From positions 3,284 through 13,124 of the forward strand of contig PMBA01000311.1 of NCBI GenBank assembly GCA_003152795.1: a DNA stretch of 9,841 bases, in the 5' to 3' direction. This DNA is from Acidobacteriaceae bacterium (lineage in GTDB: Bacteria; Acidobacteriota; Terriglobia; Terriglobales; Acidobacteriaceae). The translations under genes and the position numbers were made by a program. The notes beneath the pieces were generated by a model. That model was given only the letters and a program-made list of their open reading frames with translations, searched no databases and was not told where the DNA came from. Every line of letters begins with the position of its first letter. Within the stretch, counting starts at the first letter, position 1. Shown piece after piece: positions 5,187 through 9,841 of the stretch.

Positions 5187-7784
5187 ATGGCCATTAAGGT
5201 GAAAATTCCGACGGCTCGAAGCGGCGGCAAGCGCGGCAAGGGTGGGATGCTTTCGCGGGATCCCATCGTGCGCGCCGCCCTGCTGGCATTTCTTTCGGTC
5301 TCGCTGCTGGTGGTGGGCTTTTTTGCCTACTGGTATGTCAAGTACGACCGGATCATCGAACAGCGTTTTCGGGGGCCGGCGTTCGCGACTTCGGCCAAGA
5401 TCTTCGCGGCTCCGCCGGTGGTAAGGGTGGGATCGAAGTTGACGATTCCTGAAATTGAGGCGGAGTTGCGGCACGCGGGCTATGCCGAAAAAGAGGGCGA
5501 ATCGCAGTTGGGGAGCTACCGGCGGCAGGGCGCTTCGATTGAAGTTCAGCCAGGTCCGGAGTCGTATCACAGTCCGGAACCAGCCACCATCACGGTGGCT
5601 GGCGGAGCGGTTTCGGCCATCTCGAGCCGGGCGGCGGGAGAACTGGAAGCTTATGAACTGGAGCCCCAGATGCTGGCCTCGCTGTTCGACGCCGAGCAAC
5701 GGTCCAAGCGGCAACTGATCAAGTACGACGAAATTCCCAAGGTGATGGTGGAAGCGGTAACGTCGATCGAAGACCGCCGATTTTTCCAGCACAGCGGGGT
5801 GAATTTCATGCGACTGGTGGAAGCCGCGTGGATTGACGTGACCCATCAGCGGCATCAGCAGGGCGGTTCGACGATCACGATGCAGCTCTCGCGGGCATTT
5901 TTTCTAAGCCCGGAGAAGACGTTCAAGCGCAAGCTGATCGAGATGCTGATCGCGGTGGAGCTGGAGCAGAAATTTTCCAAGCAGCAGATTTTCGAGTTCT
6001 ACGCCAACCGCGTCGATTTGGGACAGCGCGGGTCGTTCACCATCTCGGGCCTAGCCGAAGGTTCCCGCTCCTATTTCAACAAGGATTTCAAGGACATCAC
6101 CCTGCCCGAAGCCGCGCTGCTGGCCGGATTGATCCAGGCACCCAGCTATCTTTCGCCTTATCGCCATCCCGAGCGCGCCCTGGAACGGCGCAATACGGTG
6201 ATCGAGTCGATGGTCGAGACCAGCGCCATCACGCGCGAGCAAGCGGATAAAGCCAAGGCGACGCCGCTGAAACTGGCGCCGCCGAACGTGGAGGCCAGCG
6301 ACGCCCCATATTTCGTGGACATGGTTCGCGACACCATCGTGAGCAAACTGAACGAGCACGAGGTCAACGAACAGGAGTATCGCATTTACACGACGCTCGA
6401 TCCCGACCTGCAGCGCGCGGCGGCGCAAGCGGTCGAAACCGGGATCAAACTGGTGGACGATCAGGTCACGAAGATGCGTACTCACAAGACGAAAGTGGGG
6501 AAGAACAAGTTTGAAACCACGGTCACCCCGGGACCACAAGCGCAGGTGGCGCTGGTGGCCATGGACCCTCACAGCGGCGAGATCAAGGCGCTGGTCGGGG
6601 GACGGAACTACGGGACGAGCCAGTTGAACCACGCGCTCGCCAAGCGTCCCACGGGCTCGATCTTCAAGCCGTTTGTGTACGCGGCGGCAATGAACACGGC
6701 GCTGGACGGCTCGGCAACGGTGATCACTCCGGCTTCGATGGTCGCCGATCAGCCTTCGACGTTCTCCTACGGCGACCAGATTTACGAACCGCGAAATTAT
6801 AAAGAGGAGTACCACGGCGACGTCACGCTGCGTTACGCGCTGGCGCTTTCGCTCAATAACGCGACCGTAAAACTGGCGGAAGAAGTGGGCTACGACAAGG
6901 TGGCGGATCTGGCGAGGTCGGCTGGAATCGCATCGGTGAAAGCCACGCCGGCGATGGCGCTGGGCGCCTACGATGCCACGCCCGTGGACATGACGGCGGC
7001 CTACACGAGCTTCGCCAACGGCGGCATGAGACTGTCGCCCGTCTTCGTAAACTCGGTACGCAATGCCAGGGGCGACATCATCGTGAACTTCGGAACCGAG
7101 AAAAATCAGGTGCTCGATCCGCGTGTGGCCTTCGTGATGACCAACATGCTGGAAGGCGTGATGAATTTCGGCACCGCGGCCGGGGTGCGGTCGCGCGGAT
7201 TCGCCGCGCCGGCCGCGGGCAAAACCGGGAGTTCGCACGACGGCTGGTTTGCCGGCTACACCAGCAATCTGCTGTGCATTGTCTGGGTGGGATACGACGA
7301 TTACAGCGACCTGCACCTGAGCGGCGCGCAGACTGCCGCCCCCATTTGGGCGGAGTTCATGAAGAAGGCGGTCGCGCTGCCCCAGTATTCCGACGTGAAG
7401 CCCTTCACCCAACCGGAAGGCGTCGTCGACGTGCAACTGGACAAGATCACCAACCGCCTGGCGACGCCCTCGTGCCCCGACGATTACACGATTGCCTTCG
7501 TGGCCGGCACCGAGCCTCGCGACACCTGCGACCAGAGCGGTGTGCAGGGGTTCTTCTCGCGTATCTTCGGCGGAAACTCGGAGAAAGCGCTGCCTCCGCC
7601 GGCCAATGGGAACCCGCAGACGGCCGGCGGTGTCCAATCATCACCAGAGGAAGAGGCGCGGAAGAAGAAAAGCTTCTTCGGCAAGATTGTCGGCGTGTTC
7701 AAGGGAGACAGCGGGTCCCAGAAGAATGACAAAAACCCGCCAGCGCCGTCTAAGAGTAGTGACAACGGCACTCCGCCGCAATAG
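5187..7784 (+). CDS. mrcB: Bifunctional peptidoglycan synthase, class A PBP, PBP1B-like
   Basis: This 865-residue inner-membrane enzyme polymerises lipid II into glycan strands and cross-links them in the periplasm. Layout: a basic cytoplasmic tail (1-27), a TM helix (about 28-50), a UB2H-like region (about 68-160, with KIFAAPPVVRVGSKL and EIEAELRHAGY), a GT51 glycosyltransferase with catalytic Glu195 in EDRRFFQHSGVN, QGGSTITMQLSR (225-236) and the second Glu motif around RKLIEMLIAVELE, then a transpeptidase with SIFK (Ser491/Lys494), SLN (555-557) and KTG (679-681). All catalytic motifs are intact. The UB2H-like region is what separates PBP1B from PBP1A; I assign it from sequence order rather than a search. 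After the transpeptidase comes a segment with Cys763 and Cys781 and a low-complexity tail (about 795-865) with a Lys-rich amphipathic part. ATG 5187 has no clear Shine-Dalgarno. A secreted TPR gene follows after 41 bp. Confidence 0.95.
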   Translation: MAIKVKIPTARSGGKRGKGGMLSRDPIVRAALLAFLSVSLLVVGFFAYWYVKYDRIIEQRFRGPAFATSAKIFAAPPVVRVGSKLTIPEIEAELRHAGYAEKEGESQLGSYRRQGASIEVQPGPESYHSPEPATITVAGGAVSAISSRAAGELEAYELEPQMLASLFDAEQRSKRQLIKYDEIPKVMVEAVTSIEDRRFFQHSGVNFMRLVEAAWIDVTHQRHQQGGSTITMQLSRAFFLSPEKTFKRKLIEMLIAVELEQKFSKQQIFEFYANRVDLGQRGSFTISGLAEGSRSYFNKDFKDITLPEAALLAGLIQAPSYLSPYRHPERALERRNTVIESMVETSAITREQADKAKATPLKLAPPNVEASDAPYFVDMVRDTIVSKLNEHEVNEQEYRIYTTLDPDLQRAAAQAVETGIKLVDDQVTKMRTHKTKVGKNKFETTVTPGPQAQVALVAMDPHSGEIKALVGGRNYGTSQLNHALAKRPTGSIFKPFVYAAAMNTALDGSATVITPASMVADQPSTFSYGDQIYEPRNYKEEYHGDVTLRYALALSLNNATVKLAEEVGYDKVADLARSAGIASVKATPAMALGAYDATPVDMTAAYTSFANGGMRLSPVFVNSVRNARGDIIVNFGTEKNQVLDPRVAFVMTNMLEGVMNFGTAAGVRSRGFAAPAAGKTGSSHDGWFAGYTSNLLCIVWVGYDDYSDLHLSGAQTAAPIWAEFMKKAVALPQYSDVKPFTQPEGVVDVQLDKITNRLATPSCPDDYTIAFVAGTEPRDTCDQSGVQGFFSRIFGGNSEKALPPPANGNPQTAGGVQSSPEEEARKKKSFFGKIVGVFKGDSGSQKNDKNPPAPSKSSDNGTPPQ

Positions 7785-7815
7785 TATGATGTTCTAAATC
7801 GACCCAGTCCGGCCC

Positions 7816-7821
7816 GGAGGT
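7816..7821 (+). promoter_or_regulatory. Shine-Dalgarno GGAGGT deciding the TPR gene start
   Basis: GGAGGT sits 4-5 nt before ATG 7826. A GTG at 7820 that could extend the frame by two codons is inside this site and therefore unlikely to be the start. Confidence 0.75.
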
Positions 7822-7825
7822 GTAT

Positions 7826-8632
7826 ATGCTTTCCCGGCTCCGCATCAGTTCCCTAGTACTTGTTTTCGCTGCGCTTCTGGTTCTCCCCTCGCAAGCTCAG
7901 AACACGGAACAGTTGGAAGTCGGGCCGCCACCGCTCCATCGCGCGGAACCGCCCGCTCCCGGAGCAACGCCCGCGGAACTCGAACAGCGTGGAGACGAAC
8001 TGCGGACGGATAAGAACTATCTGGACGCGGTGGACTACTATCAAGGCGCTTTGAAGAGAGAACCCCGGAACACGGCGTTGTTCAAGAAAATCGGCATCTG
8101 CCAGCTCATGTTGCAGCGTTACAAAGAAGCCCGGAAGAGTTTCGAACAGGCCATCCACGCCGATCACAAGGACGCCGCCGCTTACAACAATCTCGGCGTT
8201 GTTTATTACGCCGTGCACAACTACAACGGGGCGATCAAACAATGCGAGAAAGCGATCTCGCTGCAAAATGACGTGGCGTCCTACTACAACAACATGGGCG
8301 CGGCTTACTTCGGCAAGAGACAGTTCGACAAAGCCGTACAAAACTATTCCAGGGCGATGCAGATCGATCCCGACATTTTCGAGCGAACGTCGCGCGGCGG
8401 CATTCAGGCCCAGCTCCCTTCTCCGGAAGACCGGGCGCGCTACGATTATGTTCTGGCCAAGCTCTACGCCCGGACCGTACCCGAGCGTTCCTTGCACTAT
8501 TTGAAGAAGGCTATGGAAGAGGGTTACAAGGATATCAATAACGTGTACAAGGACAACGAGTTCAGCGACCTGCGCAAAGATCCGCGCTTCACCGAGCTGA
8601 TGGCGGCGAAGACCACGGCTATCCCCGACTAA
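7826..8632 (+). CDS. Secreted tetratricopeptide-repeat protein
   Basis: This 268-residue protein has a Sec signal peptide (residues 1-25, MLSRLRISS then a Leu/Val/Ala core ending PSQAQ) and no Cys near the cleavage site. It is therefore predicted to be soluble in the periplasm, not a lipoprotein. A Pro-rich linker (about 33-48) leads to four TPR units: about 50-83 (AELEQRGDELRTDKNYLDAV), 84-117, 118-150 (AAAYNNLGVVYYAVHNYNGA) and 151-184 (ASYYNNMGAAYFGKRQFDKA). A C-terminal helical part carries LHYLKKAMEEGYKD and DLRKDPRFTELMAAK, a common ending in bacterial TPR proteins. TPRs bind partner proteins, so this is likely a scaffold or regulator. ATG 7826 is chosen because GGAGG (7816-7820) lies 5 nt upstream; the GTG at 7820 overlaps that ribosome-binding site. 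The 41-bp gap behind the PBP1B gene suggests a shared transcript and possibly a physical link to cell-wall synthesis. Confidence 0.9.
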   Translation: MLSRLRISSLVLVFAALLVLPSQAQNTEQLEVGPPPLHRAEPPAPGATPAELEQRGDELRTDKNYLDAVDYYQGALKREPRNTALFKKIGICQLMLQRYKEARKSFEQAIHADHKDAAAYNNLGVVYYAVHNYNGAIKQCEKAISLQNDVASYYNNMGAAYFGKRQFDKAVQNYSRAMQIDPDIFERTSRGGIQAQLPSPEDRARYDYVLAKLYARTVPERSLHYLKKAMEEGYKDINNVYKDNEFSDLRKDPRFTELMAAKTTAIPD

Positions 8633-8760
8633 GTCCTGATAAGTTGCTGGCAGAAAATGAGTTAGAAAAGATCGAAAAATTCCGAGGATCTCCGAAACTT
8701 TCCCGGCGCAGATGGGTTTTCACCGGTAATGCTCCTGAAAACAACAGGGTGAGTAGGGAG

Positions 8761-8816
8761 AAAACACCCGCCGGTTGCTCAACCCGAGCACGCCCCAAGC
8801 AAGCAACCGGCGGGTG
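8761..8816 (-). terminator. Intrinsic terminator downstream of kdsC, possibly shared with the TPR gene
   Basis: CACCCGCCGGTTGCT (8765-8779) pairs perfectly with AGCAACCGGCGGGTG (8802-8816), a 15-bp GC-rich stem with a 22-nt loop. Read on the minus strand it begins 16 bp after the kdsC stop and is followed by TTTTCTC, as expected of a rho-independent terminator. On the plus strand it is followed by AATCAATATT, a poorer tail, so it may only slow transcription coming from the TPR gene. The loop is longer than usual for a terminator. Confidence 0.75.
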
Positions 8817-8832
8817 AATCAATATTCAGGTC

Positions 8833-9465
8833 TTAGCTTCTCTCCGAAATGTAAGCTTCTACTGCCGGCTTCCATCGGCCCTGCGCTTTGAGGATGTACT
8901 CGACCGCATCGCGAGCGGCGCCGTCGCCACCGGAGTGGGCGGTGATCCAATGGGCCTCGGCTTTGACCTCGGGACGGGCGTTGTTCACGGCGATCGCGAG
9001 GCCGCACTTGCGCATCGCCGGTAGATCAATCACATCGTCGCCCACGAAAGCGGCCTCGGCGGCGGTGATTCCGTCCTTCTTGAGGATTTGCGCAAACGCT
9101 GACGCCTTGTCCTGAATGCCCTGGTACACATGGTCAATCTTCAGATCGCGGGCGCGCAGGGCCACCGTTTCAGAGATGCGCTTGGTGATGATCCCGGTCC
9201 TGATTCCCGCCAGGCGCGCCAGCGAAATGGCGGTACCGTCATGAGCGTGGAACCCCTTGGCTTCAATCAGGCTGGCGCTATGGAGGCCGAAGCCGCCCTG
9301 TCCGCCGTGCTGCGCGGATTTTTCGAGCACGCTTTGCTGAGCTCCCGGTTGCGCGCCTCCGGGGGCGGGGAAGATCCAGATTTTTCCGTCGGTGAGGACG
9401 CCGTCGACGTCGAAGAGAATAAGTTTAATTTTGCGGGCACGAACGCGGGCGGATGTTTTAGGCAT
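8833..9465 (-). CDS. kdsC: 3-deoxy-D-manno-octulosonate 8-phosphate phosphatase (KDO-8-P phosphatase), with an insert
   Basis: This 210-residue cytoplasmic HAD-family enzyme removes phosphate from KDO-8-P to give KDO, needed for the inner core of lipopolysaccharide. HAD motif I is LFDVDGVLTDG (nucleophile Asp19, acid/base Asp21). Motif II is IITKRIS (Thr94), motif III Lys is in QDKASAF (Lys120), and motif IV is FVGDDVIDLPAM (Gly142-Asp143-Asp144, Asp147). FHAHDGTAI (72-80) matches the usual FxxxDGxxI segment, and the C-terminus has GGDGAARDAVEYILKAQG, as in KdsC. The protein has about 30 extra residues (33-66, Gly/Gln/Ala-rich) between motif I and FHAHDG; typical KdsC is near 180 residues. 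Motif II has Lys where TGR is usual. ATG 9465 is preferred over a TTG at 9543, because the promoter lies between them and the longer form would overlap the divergent gene. Confidence 0.9.
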   Translation of the reverse strand: MPKTSARVRARKIKLILFDVDGVLTDGKIWIFPAPGGAQPGAQQSVLEKSAQHGGQGGFGLHSASLIEAKGFHAHDGTAISLARLAGIRTGIITKRISETVALRARDLKIDHVYQGIQDKASAFAQILKKDGITAAEAAFVGDDVIDLPAMRKCGLAIAVNNARPEVKAEAHWITAHSGGDGAARDAVEYILKAQGRWKPAVEAYISERS

Positions 9466-9472
9466 CGCGGCG

Positions 9473-9501
9473 ATTCTAGCATTCCATGTTTGCGGTGTCA
9501 G
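9473..9501 (-). promoter_or_regulatory. Sigma-70-type promoter of kdsC, placed for a leaderless transcript
   Basis: On the minus strand CTGACA (9501-9496, 5/6 match to TTGACA) is followed by a 17-nt spacer and TAGAAT (9478-9473, 5/6 match to TATAAT). TGC directly before the hexamer gives an extended -10. Only 7 nt separate TAGAAT from ATG 9465, so transcription should start at or within a base or two of the start codon. No Shine-Dalgarno is present in those 7 nt. Confidence 0.65.
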
Positions 9502-9518
9502 CGGAATGGCTTGATAAT
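9490..9518 (+). promoter_or_regulatory. Candidate promoter of the pseudouridine synthase gene, also placed for a leaderless transcript
   Basis: GATAAT (9513-9518, 5/6 match) lies 6 nt before ATG 9525. With a 17-nt spacer the -35 would be TTGCGG (9490-9495), which keeps only the TTG. It abuts the kdsC -35 at 9496-9501, so the two promoters are back to back. Weaker than the kdsC promoter. Confidence 0.4.
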
Positions 9519-9524
9519 GGCGTG

Positions 9525-9841
9525 ATGTCAGGCGTCCCGCCAAAGAAGAAACATCCGCGAAAAGGGCGCAGCCGCACGGCTAGACCGGATCGGGTTTCGG
9601 CTCGCCCTTCGGCGCGTCCTTCGACCGAGGAAGACCGGCGCCGGCCTCGGTTTTCGCGGGAGCTTTCCGTGCTCTACGAAGACGATGCCGTGGTGGTTCT
9701 CGACAAGCCAGCCGGACTTCTGGCGGTACCGATTAAGGGCTCGGCGACCCCGTCGGCGTGGTCTCTGCTGGCGGAAAAACTGGAACTGAAGAAACAACGG
9801 GCGTTGATCGTGCACCGCATCGATCGTTTTTCCTCCGGGGC
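9525..9841 (+). CDS. RluA-family pseudouridine synthase, N-terminal 105 residues (3' end outside window)
   Basis: RluA-family enzymes convert specific uridines of rRNA or tRNA to pseudouridine. The frame runs from ATG 9525 off the end of the window. Residues 1-46 are a basic, low-complexity tail (PPKKKHPRKGRSRTARP then SARPSARPS). The catalytic domain begins at about residue 46 with ELSVLYEDDAVVVLDKPAGLLAVP, the usual first strand of the family, and reaches the catalytic motif HRIDRFSSG (about 97-105) with Asp100 as the expected catalytic Asp. The family consensus is HRLDxxTSG, so Ile and FSS are mild variants. There is no room for an S4 RNA-binding domain before the catalytic part, unlike RluC/RluD. 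A GTG directly before the ATG is an alternative start. The target uridine cannot be told from this fragment. Confidence 0.88.
   Translation, partial: MSGVPPKKKHPRKGRSRTARPDRVSARPSARPSTEEDRRRPRFSRELSVLYEDDAVVVLDKPAGLLAVPIKGSATPSAWSLLAEKLELKKQRALIVHRIDRFSSG

Noticed and set aside
6051..7637. 528-residue open frame antisense to the PBP1B gene
   Set aside because: It lies wholly inside an intact gene with all catalytic motifs, its product is Arg/His-rich without recognisable domains, and GC-rich codon use makes long antisense frames expected.
7759..7787. GTGACA-17-TAGTAT as a separate promoter for the TPR gene
   Set aside because: The -10 matches only 4 of 6 bases and it lies in the low-complexity end of the PBP1B gene; read-through from PBP1B is the simpler view.
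8680..8696. Imperfect palindrome TTCCGAGGATCTCCGAA after the TPR gene
   Set aside because: Short stem with a central mismatch and a 3-nt loop, no T-run after it; not a convincing terminator or operator.
9466..9543. 26-residue extension of KdsC from TTG 9543
   Set aside because: It would overlap the divergent pseudouridine synthase start and include the promoter; no KdsC similarity before MPKTSARV.
1..9841. tRNA, rRNA, CRISPR, insertion sequence or phage-defence genes
   Set aside because: No repeat-spacer array, terminal inverted repeats, transposase motifs or tRNA-like folds were found on either strand by eye.

Overview
The window looks like ordinary chromosome from a GC-rich Gram-negative bacterium, most likely an Acidobacteriota member. 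That assignment is an inference from overall protein style: a KdsC with a Pro/Gly/Ala-rich insert, a short DUF4845-like membrane protein behind proS, and a Tat-exported Acg-type flavoprotein. A KDO-pathway phosphatase and a PBP1B-type peptidoglycan synthase both imply an outer membrane. I see no mobile element, CRISPR array, phage gene, tRNA or rRNA.

Layout. Positions 1-1693 (+) hold the 3' two thirds of proS followed by a small single-pass membrane protein. Positions 1766-4856 (-) hold a three-gene set read right to left: an ABC-2 exporter ATPase, its permease (translationally coupled through a TTGA overlap) and, 98 bp further on, a Tat-dependent nitroreductase-like flavoprotein. A 330-bp divergent intergenic region separates this set from a rightward pair: a bifunctional PBP1B-like peptidoglycan synthase (5187-7784) and, 41 bp later, a secreted tetratricopeptide-repeat protein (7826-8632). 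A strong stem-loop at 8765-8816 ends the convergent kdsC gene (8833-9465, -). kdsC is divergent from an RluA-family pseudouridine synthase (9525 to the window end), and the 59 bp between them hold back-to-back promoters.

How the genes may work together. Most entries are housekeeping: translation (proS, rRNA/tRNA pseudouridylation) and envelope building (PBP1B, KDO). The most interesting association is PBP1B with an exported TPR protein directly downstream. Pseudomonas PBP1B is known to depend on a TPR-containing outer-membrane lipoprotein (LpoP). The protein here has a TPR body but no lipobox, so it could be a soluble periplasmic counterpart. The second point of interest is the kdsC/rluA intergenic region, where both start codons sit where transcription should begin, which suggests leaderless mRNAs. 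I did not find a clearly novel multi-gene system; the findings are leads of modest to moderate strength.
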